Assembly: GCF_001610895.1 (NCBI RefSeq)
Contig: NZ_CP011273.1
Coordinates: forward strand, 5,270,001 to 5,334,000
Origin: Planctomyces sp. SH-PL62
GTDB taxonomy: Bacteria; Planctomycetota; Planctomycetia; Isosphaerales; Isosphaeraceae
Length of the DNA: 64,000 nucleotides
Direction: 5' to 3'
Of the stretch, positions 39,714-47,724 are shown in pieces. Position 1 is the first letter of the stretch, and every line of letters starts with the position of its first letter. The notes below the pieces were generated by a model that did no database searches, had not been told where the DNA came from, and saw nothing but the letters and a program-made list of their open reading frames with translations. Made by a program: the position numbers and the translations under genes.

Positions 39714-40625
39714 ATGGAAAGCTCAGGGAGTATCCGCCGGGCCGGCTGGCTGGTCATCTTGCTGGCCGCCTGCGGCGCGATCGGCTGCCAGACGGTCAAG
39801 ACGCCCGAAGAGGCGATCGCCAATAGCAACATCCCGACCGAATTCAAGAAGGTCTCGATGCCCGACTACGTGGTCGAGCCCCCCGACCTGATCCTCGTCG
39901 AGGTGCTGGAGGCCCTGGAAGGCCGGCCGATCTCCGGCGAGCGCCTGGTCCGCCCGGACGGCAAGATCACGCTGGGCTTCTACGGCGAAGTCTACGTCGC
40001 CGGGCTCACCATCCCGGAGGTCAAGGAGAAGATCGTCCTTCACCTGCGGAAGTACCTCAGCGACGAGCTTCTCGGCCTGTTCGAGGAAGACCCCAAGACG
40101 GGCAAGCCGATCCCGATCGACCCCAAGGACACCGACCGGGTCTTCGTGGACGTCACCGCATACAACAGCAAGAACTACTACGTCCTGGGCGACGTCGGGG
40201 CCCCCGGCAAGCTCCCCATCACGGGGAACGAGACGGTGCTGGACGCGATCCAGTACGCCGGCGGCCTGCTCCCCACGGCCGCGCCGCAGAACATCCGGCT
40301 GGTCCGCCCCGCCCCGGCGGGGGCCTGCTGCGAGCAGCTCCTGCCGGTGAACCTGGCGGCGATCACCAGCGGCGGCGACCCCGCCACCAACTATCAGCTC
40401 ATGCCCGGCGACCGGCTCGTCGTCTATCGAGACCCGATCGTCAGGACCACGATCTTCCTGGACCGCGTCGTCGCTCCCTTCCAGACGGTGCTCCAGTCGA
40501 TCCTCCAGAGCAGCTTCACCATCCGATCGGTGCAGTTCGCCTCCCAGGGCACGGGCGGGTTGGGAGGGGCGGGCGGAGCCGCCGCCACGCAGCCGTCCCT
40601 GCTGACCCAGCCGGGCGCCCGCTGA
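39714..40625 (+). CDS. Polysaccharide export outer-membrane lipoprotein (Wza/BexD family)
   Basis: A 303-residue lipoprotein. ATG 39714 follows GGAGGAGAAGG, and the signal peptide offers a lipobox LAAC (C20). The poly-export domain starts at DYVVEPPDLILVEVLEAL and includes RPDGKITLGFYGEVYVAGLTIPEVKEKI. An SLBB domain follows (YYVLGDVGAPGKLPITGNETVLDAIQYAGG). The C-terminal region is Gly/Ala-rich and lacks the Wza transmembrane helix consensus. Such proteins form the periplasm-spanning export channel for exopolysaccharide. No Wzc/Wzx/Wzy gene is in the window. Confidence 0.88.
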   Translation: MESSGSIRRAGWLVILLAACGAIGCQTVKTPEEAIANSNIPTEFKKVSMPDYVVEPPDLILVEVLEALEGRPISGERLVRPDGKITLGFYGEVYVAGLTIPEVKEKIVLHLRKYLSDELLGLFEEDPKTGKPIPIDPKDTDRVFVDVTAYNSKNYYVLGDVGAPGKLPITGNETVLDAIQYAGGLLPTAAPQNIRLVRPAPAGACCEQLLPVNLAAITSGGDPATNYQLMPGDRLVVYRDPIVRTTIFLDRVVAPFQTVLQSILQSSFTIRSVQFASQGTGGLGGAGGAAATQPSLLTQPGAR

Positions 40626-40789
40626 CCGCCTGATCGGCCCCAGCCGACCACACGGACCGACCCCGACGCATGGACCGATCCGACCGCGGGCCCCTCGCCC
40701 GACGTCGGATCGGTCCGCGTCGCTTCTCCCCGGCCGCCCGCCTCGGCGATGCGCAAGCGGGGTTGACCGGGCGCGAGGGCCGACCCAAG

Positions 40790-41551
40790 ATGACGAACGA
40801 GCCTTCCGATCCGAATCGAAGGGGTGACGACTTGATCCCGATCCAGCCCACGGACGCGCGAACCGACCCCGACCCGACCCCGACGCGTCGCGGCTGGACT
40901 TTGCGGCGAACGGCGAGGGTCCTGGTCCTGGCGAGCTTGCTGGGCGTGGCCGCCTTCGCGTTCAGGCCGTATTACAGCCAGAATCTCGGCGTCGTCGATC
41001 CCGGTCGGGCCTATCGCTCCGCCCAGCCGACCTCGCGGCTCGACGCGATGATCCGGGAGCATGGGCTCGCGACCGTCCTGAACCTGCGCGGGGGGGACGC
41101 GGACGACCCCTGGTACGTCAACGAGGTTCGCGCCACGGAGGAAGCCGGCGTCGACTTCTACGACCTGCCGCTGAGCGCGGTCCGGCGGCCGAGGCGTCGC
41201 GAGCTGCTGCTGCTGATCGACGTGATCACGACCTGCCGCCTCCCCGTCCTCTTTCACTGCCGGGCCGGGGCCGATCGCACCGGGCTGGCGACCGTCGTCT
41301 ACAACCTGATGATCGCCGGCCAGCCGCCCGAGGCCGCGATGGCCGGCTTCACGCTCTACCACAACCACGTGCCGCTTTTCGGGCCGGAACGGCTGCACGA
41401 GCCGATCAACGAGTACTCCGCCTGGCTGTCGGAACAGGGGCTGGCCCACACGCCCGAGCGGTTCCGGACCTGGGTCCGCGACGACTATCGCGCCGACGAC
41501 CCGTCGGTCGACCCCCGACCGCTCGCCGTCGGGCCGCGAGTCCGCCAGTGA
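40790..41551 (+). CDS. Membrane-anchored tyrosine/dual-specificity phosphatase
   Basis: A 253-residue protein with a charged N-terminus, one transmembrane helix (about residues 41-60, ARVLVLASLLGVAAFAF) and a phosphatase domain beginning at YRSAQPTSRLDAMIREHGLATVLNLRG. The P-loop is HCRAGADRTG, the Cx5R catalytic motif, with the general acid likely in the DFYDLPLS loop. Positive charges before the helix place the catalytic domain outside. It starts 164 bp downstream of the export lipoprotein and may counter tyrosine phosphorylation in exopolysaccharide control. ATG 40790 was chosen; the upstream open frame looks non-coding. Confidence 0.85.
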   Translation: MTNEPSDPNRRGDDLIPIQPTDARTDPDPTPTRRGWTLRRTARVLVLASLLGVAAFAFRPYYSQNLGVVDPGRAYRSAQPTSRLDAMIREHGLATVLNLRGGDADDPWYVNEVRATEEAGVDFYDLPLSAVRRPRRRELLLLIDVITTCRLPVLFHCRAGADRTGLATVVYNLMIAGQPPEAAMAGFTLYHNHVPLFGPERLHEPINEYSAWLSEQGLAHTPERFRTWVRDDYRADDPSVDPRPLAVGPRVRQ

Positions 41552-41585
41552 TTCGGACTCACGGCCGGACGGTGCGGACGCCCGA

Positions 41586-44015
41586 TCATTCGGGGTAGAT
41601 CAGGTAACGCTCACGGACGGCCCCGAAGTCGGCCAACTCCTGGGTCCACAGGGCCTCGATCTGGTCCCGGCTCTTGAGGTCGAGGATCGCCTGGTAGGTG
41701 GCCTCGTCGCAGAGCAGGGTGGGCATGCGCTCGGGCTTCCAGTCGTCCTTGTAGTCGCGACGGAGCGTCAGCGCGAGGGCCAGGCCCAGCTTGATCGGGT
41801 CGAACGCGGCCCGGTCGGTGATCTGGATCTGCACCCCGCCGCACGTCTCCCCCTTGTACTGGCGCTCGGTCGGCGAGAATTCCAGGGGGGTGAAGCTCAC
41901 GCCCGGGACGCCCTGGGCGTCGAGCGAGCGGGCCCAGGCGACCGGCTTGATCCAGGGCGCCCCGACGCGCTCGAAGGGCGTGTCGGTCCCGCGTCCGGTC
42001 GCCAGGTTCGTCCCTTCCAGCCAGCCCACGCCGGGATACAGCAGGGCCTCGGTCAGGCTCCGCATGTTGGGCGAGGGATTGACCCAGAGCAGGCCCGTGC
42101 GATCGTAGGCGGCCCCTCGGGTCCAGCCCTCGCATGGGACGACTTCGAGGTCGGCCTCGATCTTGCGCTCGGCGTTGTACAGCCTCGCCAGCTCGCCGAC
42201 CGTCATGCCGTGGCGGATCGGGATCGCGTGGTAGGCGACGAACGACTCGAAGCTCTCGTCGCGCACCGGCCCGCCGAAGTCGACGCCGCCGATCGCGTTG
42301 GGGCGGTCGAGCACCACCAGCTTCTTGCCGTTGGCCTTGGCGGCTTCCAGCACCAGTCCCAGGGTGGAGGCGTAGGTGTAGTAGCGGACGCCGATGTCCT
42401 GGATGTCGTAGACCAGCACGTCCAGGTCGGCGAGGTCCTCATCCTGCGGCTTGCGCTTCTTGCCTTCGTACAGGCTGACGACCGGGAGCTTGGTCGCCTC
42501 GTCGACGCCGCTGGTGATCTTCTCGTGATCGAGGAGGCCGCGGATGCCGTGCTCGGGGCTGAACAGCTTGACGAGCTTGACGTCGGGGGCGGCGAACAGG
42601 ACGTCGATCGTGGACCGGCCGTCCGCCGAGCGTCCGGTGTGGTTGGTGACCAGGCCGACCCGCTTCCCCTTCAGGGAGTCGAAGCCGCGGGCCGCCAGGA
42701 CGTCGATCCCGCACGTCACCGTCGCGAACGGCGTGGGGGCGGGGGACGATTCGGAGTCCGAAGCGGTGGAGGCCGGGGCGCGGACGGCCGGCGGGTCGAC
42801 GAGCGCCGCGGCGGCCAGCGTGGCGACGTCGCGCCGGAGCGTCGACGGCGACGGGTTGGACTTCGGGTGGAGGCGGCTGGTGAGGATCACGACGAACGTC
42901 TGGGTCTCCGGGTCGATCCAGACGCTCGTGCCGGTGAAGCCGGTGTGGCCGAAGCTCGACGGGCCGAACAGCTCGCCCTTGGGGCTGCTGAAGCCGGTCT
43001 CCACGTCCCAGCCCAGCCCGCGACGCTGCCCCGCCGGGGTGTCGGCCGGGTCGCGCATGAGTCGGACGGTCAGAGGGGCGAGGACGCGATAGCCCGACGG
43101 GGCCGCGCCGTAGTACAGGAGCATCCGGGCGAAGTTCGCGACGTCGTCGGCCGTGGCGAACAGGCCCGCGTGACCCGCCACGCCACCGAGGGCCCGCGAG
43201 CGGGGATCGTGCACCACGCCCCGGACGAAGGCGTCCCCTTCCTTCTCGGTCGGGGCGACGCGGTCCAGGGGCGGCCGATTCGAGGCGTCGCCGGCGGTCG
43301 GCCGGAAGTGGGCGTCGACCATCCCGGCGGGCCCGAACACCCGCTCGTCCGCGAATTCGTCCAGCGGCTTGCCCGACACCTTCTCGACGAGCTTGCCCAG
43401 GATGATGAAGCCCACGTCCGAATAGATGAACTTCGAGCCCGGCCGGGCGACCGGCTGAAGCTCGGCGATCTGCTTCCAGGCCGCTTCAGGCCCGTCCTTG
43501 TAGTCGCCGAGGGCGTTGTCCGGGATCAGGCCGGCGCGGTGTCGCAGCAGGTGGTCGACGGTGATCCGCCCCTTGCCGTGGTTGTCCAGCTCCGGGAAGT
43601 ACTTCACGATCGAGTCGGAGAGGCGGATCTTCCCCTCCTCGATCAGGACCATGACCGAGGTCGCGGTGGCGATCGGCTTGGTCAGCGAGGCCATGTCGAA
43701 GATCGTGTCCCGCGTCATCGGCTCCTCGGTCGGCTCGACGGCGCGCTTGCCGAAGGTCTTCGCGTAGGCGACCCCGCCGCCGCGACCGACCAGGACGACC
43801 GCCCCGGGAACCTTCCCCTCGGCGACCGCCCGCTCCACGACCGCGTCGATGCGGCCCAGGCGCTCGGCGTCGAAGCCGAGCTGCGCCGCCGTCTCCGCGG
43901 TCGGCTCGGGAAGCTCCCGCCCCCGGGCGAGCCCCCCGCTCAAACCGATCGCCGCGATCACGAACCACGCCGCCAGCCGCCTGCCGCCCGTCTGTTTCAC
44001 GATCTTTCCACCCAT
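41586..44015 (-). CDS. Fusion: serine beta-lactamase-like (AmiE/YbbE type) domain + NamZ (DUF1343) exo-N-acetylmuramidase domain
   Basis: An 809-residue secreted protein. The signal peptide is followed by a beta-lactamase/transpeptidase-fold domain (about 45-410) with catalytic SxxK (S110-L-T-K113), YSD as the YxN-like motif and HTG as the KTG-like triad. From about residue 445 a DUF1343 domain follows: GKRVGLVTNHTGRSADG, LFSPEHGIRG, YDIQDIGVRYYTY, LDRPNAIGG and WVNPSPNMRS. In Bacillus the corresponding separate proteins (YbbE/AmiE, YbbC/NamZ) jointly degrade muropeptides. Here they form one chain, implying two-step peptidoglycan recycling outside the cytoplasm. A GTG at 44000 is an alternative start. 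Confidence 0.88.
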   Translation of the reverse strand: MGGKIVKQTGGRRLAAWFVIAAIGLSGGLARGRELPEPTAETAAQLGFDAERLGRIDAVVERAVAEGKVPGAVVLVGRGGGVAYAKTFGKRAVEPTEEPMTRDTIFDMASLTKPIATATSVMVLIEEGKIRLSDSIVKYFPELDNHGKGRITVDHLLRHRAGLIPDNALGDYKDGPEAAWKQIAELQPVARPGSKFIYSDVGFIILGKLVEKVSGKPLDEFADERVFGPAGMVDAHFRPTAGDASNRPPLDRVAPTEKEGDAFVRGVVHDPRSRALGGVAGHAGLFATADDVANFARMLLYYGAAPSGYRVLAPLTVRLMRDPADTPAGQRRGLGWDVETGFSSPKGELFGPSSFGHTGFTGTSVWIDPETQTFVVILTSRLHPKSNPSPSTLRRDVATLAAAALVDPPAVRAPASTASDSESSPAPTPFATVTCGIDVLAARGFDSLKGKRVGLVTNHTGRSADGRSTIDVLFAAPDVKLVKLFSPEHGIRGLLDHEKITSGVDEATKLPVVSLYEGKKRKPQDEDLADLDVLVYDIQDIGVRYYTYASTLGLVLEAAKANGKKLVVLDRPNAIGGVDFGGPVRDESFESFVAYHAIPIRHGMTVGELARLYNAERKIEADLEVVPCEGWTRGAAYDRTGLLWVNPSPNMRSLTEALLYPGVGWLEGTNLATGRGTDTPFERVGAPWIKPVAWARSLDAQGVPGVSFTPLEFSPTERQYKGETCGGVQIQITDRAAFDPIKLGLALALTLRRDYKDDWKPERMPTLLCDEATYQAILDLKSRDQIEALWTQELADFGAVRERYLIYPE

Positions 44016-44189
44016 GTCGAGTCCAATGGGGAGCGAGACGCCCCCGATGCGTCATCCGGTTGCACCGAAGCCCCCATTCTAGCCGCGAGGCGCGGCGTCC
44101 GCCTCTCTGCTCCCGCGATCGACGCGAAGGGCTTCGATCCAGGCCGGCGGCGCGAGGGCTTCGAAATGACCCAAACCAGCCCGCTGACC

Positions 44190-44550
44190 GGAACCCTCAC
44201 GACGACCTCTCCCTTCGTCGTGAACGTTCCAATCAGCGGGCCGGTCGGTTTGAGGTCCCCGACCTGGGAAGGCCGGGGACTGGACGCCCTTGGAAGAAAC
44301 CGGACTGCATCCCAGAGACCTACGACCGCCTCTCCCTCGGTCGTGGACCGCCGTTCTACAGCCGGTTGGCTCGAGTCGGCTCGCCCCCCCCGTCGTCGAG
44401 ACGGGGAGGGACGGAACCGGGTGGAAGAAACCGGCTAGAGATTCAGACCCTCGCGACGACCTCTCCCTTCGTCGCGAAGAACCGTCTCAACTAGCCGGTT
44501 GGCTCGTGCAGGCTCGACGTCTCCCCCGCCTTTCGTGCCGGCGAGGGATC
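44190..44550 (-). ncRNA. Candidate structured RNA: three tandem two-hairpin units with invariant 9-nt loops
   Basis: Hairpin A occurs three times, each with a 9-bp stem around the identical loop CCTCTCCCT: stems 44197-44205/44215-44223, 44320-44328/44338-44346 and 44451-44459/44469-44477. Stem positions 1, 2, 3, 8 and 9 vary between copies but stay paired (for example A-T to G-C, G-C to C-G). Each is followed 40-60 nt later by a second GC hairpin (44255-44280, 44384-44410, 44522-44548). The second hairpins contain A/C juxtapositions that become G-U wobbles on the minus strand, favouring minus-strand transcription, towards the 44015 gene. On that strand the loop reads AGGGAGAGG, with an ANGGA motif. 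Expression is not shown. Confidence 0.5.
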
Positions 44551-44565
44551 GGAACCTTGGTGAAG

Positions 44566-44609
44566 AAAGGGCGAGCGGGGGGTCGTGCGAGGTTTCCCGC
44601 TCGCCCTTT
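44566..44609. terminator. Long perfect inverted repeat next to the hairpin array
   Basis: AAAGGGCGAGCGGG (44566-44579) pairs exactly with CCCGCTCGCCCTTT (44596-44609): a 14-bp stem with a 16-nt loop, ending in TTT on either strand. It could terminate transcription in either direction or be the 5' helix of the candidate RNA. Confidence 0.45.
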
Positions 44610-44665
44610 GGCGGGGAGATCGGATAAACCGATCGTCGCCAGTGGGGTGGCTTCTTACAATGTGT

Positions 44666-44681
44666 CGAGCCTCTCGGCTCG
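44666..44681 (-). other. Small hairpin with GNRA-type loop on the minus strand
   Basis: CGAGCC and GGCTCG form a 6-bp stem around TCTC. Read on the minus strand the loop is GAGA, a stable GNRA tetraloop. This gives slight further support to minus-strand RNA in this region. Confidence 0.35.
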
Positions 44682-45060
44682 GGTCTCTGTCTCCGTCGCA
44701 ACCTTTTGAACCAGTTTGACTTTCGTCTCCGTCTCGCGTCTCTCGTCGTCAACGCCAGGATGAAAAAGCAAAGGCGGTGCCAGAACCTGAAAGCGAGCCG
44801 ATCCGAGGGGCCATTACTCCCGATTCAAGGCCCGCCTCTCGTCGAAATTTCCTGTGATTCAGGGGTTTACGACAATCGAAAAATTTCGGACGCTGGCGTA
44901 GAAAGCCCGATTCCCACCGCGTCTCCCACCGTTCTGCACCCACGGAACGACCACGACCGCACAAGATTCGGGCACAGGCTGCCGAATACATCATCACGCG
45001 GGAGCCGAGGCGACTCGGGTCCTCCTGGTGTGGAGATCCGAGGGGGCGCCAAGGTCGAAT

Positions 45061-46308
45061 ATGGTCGATCGAGAGAAACCGAATCCGGCCGGTCGCGACG
45101 ATCTCGGCCTGGCCGTCGACGCCTGGAAGCTTCAGGGCGATGCCACGCCGCTGGAAGGCTGGTTCATCCGGGAGCTGGGCGAGCAGGGCGACCCGATCCG
45201 ACTCCCCCTCTCGGAGTGGTCGGGCGTGCTCGGTCGTCTCGCGGAGGCGCGCGGTCGCGGCGAGGGCTGGCCGCCCCGGCTCGACGAGCGGCTCACCGGC
45301 TTTTTCCGGATGCTCCTCCGGTTCTCCCGCCCCGACGGCCGGACGGCGGGCCTCGCCCCCGATCGAACCGAGCCCGAGTCGCCGCGCAAATACTGGCGGG
45401 GGCTCCTGGCGACCTTCCGCGAGCCCGACGTGGGGCGAGTCCTCGACTGGTGGTTCCCGGGCCGCGACGTCGACCCCGTACCGCCCCCCCTCCCCGCCTG
45501 GTCGAGCGGCGATCGCGTGCTGGGCGTGCTGCGGGCGGACTGGACGCGCCGGGGCGACTTCCTGACTTTCGACCAGCGCGACGCCGGAGCCGGGACGCGA
45601 TTCGAACTCTACGGCGCCGGAACGCCGTGGCTCTCCTCGGAATGGTCGACGCCCGATCCGTCGACGCCGAGCGTCCTCCCCGAGGCGGCGAAGCCGACGG
45701 CCTGGGCGACCAGCTCGAACGCCGACGTGGCCGAGTGGAGCTTCTCGTCCGGGGGTCGTCGGGTGACCCGCCTGGCCATGATGCTCCGAGGCCGTCGGCT
45801 CGCGATCCTGGCCGACCAGCTCGACGGGCTGCGGCCCGACGACGCGCCGGAGACGCGGCTGGACGTCCCCTCCGGCCTGATCGTCGCCCCCCTGGAAACG
45901 CCCGGCGGTTTCCTCCTGAAGACGGGGGCGCCCGGGAAGTCCGCCCAGGCGATCCTGATCGGTCGCGGCGCGTTGGAGTACGAGGAGGCGTCGCGGCGGA
46001 TGATCGTCCGGCCGCTCGCCGAGGGCGGCGATGCGTGGCTGCCCCTGCTCGTCTCGTGGGACCACGCCCGCCACCGCAAGCCGTTCCGTTGGAACCGCCT
46101 CACGGTGGCCGAGCAAGGCAAGGTCTGCCCGCCCGAGACGGCCTGGGCCGCTCGCGTAACCTGGGGGCGGGACGAGACGTTCGTGGTCTACCGGAGCCTC
46201 GGCCCTCCCGTGAGGAGGTCGTTCCTGGGCTTCTCGACCACCGACCGATTCGTGGTGGGACGCTTCACGCCCGAGGGGGACGTCGAAGCGATCGCGACTT
46301 TGGCCTGA
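45061..46308 (+). CDS. Uncharacterised conserved-looking protein
   Basis: A 415-residue cytosolic protein I do not recognise: no signal peptide, no clear transmembrane helix, no cysteine-rich motif. It is Trp/Arg/Asp-rich with several aromatic blocks (KLQGDATPLEGWFIRELGEQGD; RKYWRGLLATFREPDVGRVLDWWFPGRDVD; GTRFELYGAGTPWLSSEWSTP). The C-terminal half looks beta-rich (RRVTRLAMMLRGRRLAILADQL; TFVVYRSLGPPVRRSFLGFSTTDRFVVGRFTPEGDVEAIATL), loosely like a heparinase-type beta domain. ATG 45061 begins MVDREKPNPAGRDD; an ATG at 45028 would add 11 residues. Codon use is typical of the genome. Confidence 0.7.
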   Translation: MVDREKPNPAGRDDLGLAVDAWKLQGDATPLEGWFIRELGEQGDPIRLPLSEWSGVLGRLAEARGRGEGWPPRLDERLTGFFRMLLRFSRPDGRTAGLAPDRTEPESPRKYWRGLLATFREPDVGRVLDWWFPGRDVDPVPPPLPAWSSGDRVLGVLRADWTRRGDFLTFDQRDAGAGTRFELYGAGTPWLSSEWSTPDPSTPSVLPEAAKPTAWATSSNADVAEWSFSSGGRRVTRLAMMLRGRRLAILADQLDGLRPDDAPETRLDVPSGLIVAPLETPGGFLLKTGAPGKSAQAILIGRGALEYEEASRRMIVRPLAEGGDAWLPLLVSWDHARHRKPFRWNRLTVAEQGKVCPPETAWAARVTWGRDETFVVYRSLGPPVRRSFLGFSTTDRFVVGRFTPEGDVEAIATLA

Positions 46309-46314
46309 ACCCGA

Positions 46315-46330
46315 GCCGGGCGATCCCGGC
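46315..46330. terminator. Candidate bidirectional terminator hairpin
   Basis: GCCGGG-CGAT-CCCGGC forms a compact 6-bp GC stem between the convergent ends of the 45061 gene and the small membrane-protein gene. No U-tract follows. Confidence 0.3.
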
Positions 46331-46338
46331 CCGGCGGC

Positions 46339-46548
46339 TCACAAGCTCCGGTCGCGGGGCTTGGCGAGGATCACCGTCAGGGAGAGCGCGACGTAGACGA
46401 TCGTGACCACGGCCGTCAACATGCCGGTGTGGAAGTGGGCCCCCGTCAGGCTCGGGTCGGCCCCGCGCCGGATGAGGAGTCCGAGGACGGCCTGGACCGT
46501 GATCAGGACCGCCGACAGGATTCCGGTTATGATGAGAATGGGCTTCAT
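46339..46548 (-). CDS. Small two-helix membrane protein
   Basis: A 69-residue protein consisting of two hydrophobic helices (PILIITGILSAVLITVQAVLGLLI and TGMLTAVVTIVYVALSLTVILA) separated by a short RRGADPSLTGAHFHTG loop, with a basic C-terminus. ATG 46548 was chosen; the upstream open frame lacks coding character. No family was recognised. It is divergent from yggS. Confidence 0.65.
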   Translation of the reverse strand: MKPILIITGILSAVLITVQAVLGLLIRRGADPSLTGAHFHTGMLTAVVTIVYVALSLTVILAKPRDRSL

Positions 46549-46670
46549 CGGAAGTTCGCCTCGACCTTTGCGTGTGCGCGGGCCGTCTTCAACGACGGCC
46601 CGGCTGAAGGCTCGAACATAACCGATACGTCCTCCCCGAGTCACCCCGAAGCCCCGACCGACGACCCGCC

Positions 46671-47372
46671 ATGAACACCGCCCGAATCCGCGACAACCTC
46701 CTCTCCGTGCAGGACCGGATCGCCGACGCCGCCCGCCGCTCGGGACGCGATCCGGCCTCGGTGACGCTCGTCGCCGTGACGAAGAAGCGGCCCGTCGCGA
46801 TGGTCAGGCCCCTGGTCGAGGCCGGCATGCTCGACCTGGGAGAGAACTACCCGCAGGAACTTTGGGAGAAGGTCGACGCGCTGGCCGACGGCCCGGCCGC
46901 GATCCGCTGGCACCTCATCGGGCACCTCCAGGGGAACAAGGCCCGGCGGACGTTCCCGATGGTCCGGGTGATCCACGCGGTCGACTCGCTGAAGCTCCTG
47001 AGGACGCTCGACGAGCTGGCGGGCGAGGTCGCCGACCCGCCGGCCGTCTGCCTCCAGGTCAACACGTCGGACGAGGAGGCGAAGCACGGCTGGAAGGACG
47101 CCGCGGTCCTGACCGACGCCGACGCGATCGCCGCCTGCTCGCGGATCCGGCTCATCGGCCTGATGACGATGGCCGCCTACGGCACAGACGCCGAGACCGC
47201 CCGGCCCTCCTTCATCCGCCTCCGCGCCATCCGGGACGCGCTGGCCGGTCGGATCGGCCGCCCGCTCCCCGACCTCTCGATGGGCATGTCCAACGACTAC
47301 GAGGCGGCCGTCGAGGAAGGCGCGACCCTCGTCCGCGTCGGCTCGGCGCTCTTCGAGGGGGTGGACTCGTGA
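46671..47372 (+). CDS. yggS: YggS-family pyridoxal-phosphate homeostasis protein
   Basis: A 233-residue PLP-binding TIM barrel that acts in vitamin B6 and amino-acid homeostasis. The PLP lysine lies in TLVAVTKKRPVAMV. LGENYPQELWEKVD, WHLIGHLQGNKARR, LQVNTSDEEAKHGW and GLMTMAAYG are all family blocks, and LSMGMSNDYEAAVEEGATLVRVGSALF is the phosphate-binding end. Its last bases overlap the next gene (GTGA), forming a yggS-DUF167 pair. The two often occur together. Confidence 0.94.
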   Translation: MNTARIRDNLLSVQDRIADAARRSGRDPASVTLVAVTKKRPVAMVRPLVEAGMLDLGENYPQELWEKVDALADGPAAIRWHLIGHLQGNKARRTFPMVRVIHAVDSLKLLRTLDELAGEVADPPAVCLQVNTSDEEAKHGWKDAAVLTDADAIAACSRIRLIGLMTMAAYGTDAETARPSFIRLRAIRDALAGRIGRPLPDLSMGMSNDYEAAVEEGATLVRVGSALFEGVDS

Positions 47373-47692
47373 TCGAGCTGACCCCGAGCAAAGAGGGCGT
47401 GCTCCTGAACGTCCACGCCCAGCCGGGCGCCCGCCGCAACGGGCTCCTCGGCGAACGCGCGGGCGCCCTCCGCGTGGCCGTGACCGCCGCCCCCGACAAG
47501 GGGAAGGCCAACGCCGCGATCCTCGACGTCCTCGCCGACGCGCTCGGCCTGCGGCCGTCGGCGATCGCCCTCGTCTCCGGCGAGACCTCGCGCCACAAGC
47601 GCATCCTCCTGGCCGGGCTCACCCCGGAGGAGGCCGGCCGCCGGATCGCCGGGGCCCTCCCCGAGCCGAAGCCCTCCGACACGAACTCCTGA
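47369..47692 (+). CDS. DUF167 (YggU) family protein
   Basis: A 107-residue protein starting at GTG within the yggS stop codon (4-bp overlap). The DUF167 signature is complete: VHAQPGARRNGLLG, LRVAVTAAPDKGKANAAILDVLADALG and ALVSGETSRHKRILLAGL. Its biochemical role is unknown across bacteria. Translational coupling to yggS suggests a common unit. An aroA gene follows 32 bp later. Confidence 0.92.
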   Translation: MIELTPSKEGVLLNVHAQPGARRNGLLGERAGALRVAVTAAPDKGKANAAILDVLADALGLRPSAIALVSGETSRHKRILLAGLTPEEAGRRIAGALPEPKPSDTNS

Positions 47693-47724
47693 CAGCCAAC
47701 CGACAACGCCCCAACGGACGAACG

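Larger units (their letters stand above)
44016..45060. other. 1,045-bp intergenic region with structured repeats and AT-rich motifs
   Basis: No gene is supported here: open frames are short or lack coding bias. It holds three tandem hairpin units (about 44190-44550), a long inverted repeat at 44566-44609, a small hairpin at 44666-44681, and an AT-rich block at 44840-44890 with an inverted repeat (CGAAATTT at 44843-44850, AAATTTCG at 44881-44888) enclosing TTTACGACAATCGA. It separates divergent genes, so promoters for both must also lie here. Confidence 0.6.

Noticed and set aside
44706-46406. Plus-strand open frame of 566 codons overlapping the 45061 gene
   Set aside because: Arg/Pro/Gly-rich out-of-frame translation. 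The 45061-46308 frame has far better amino-acid composition and start context.
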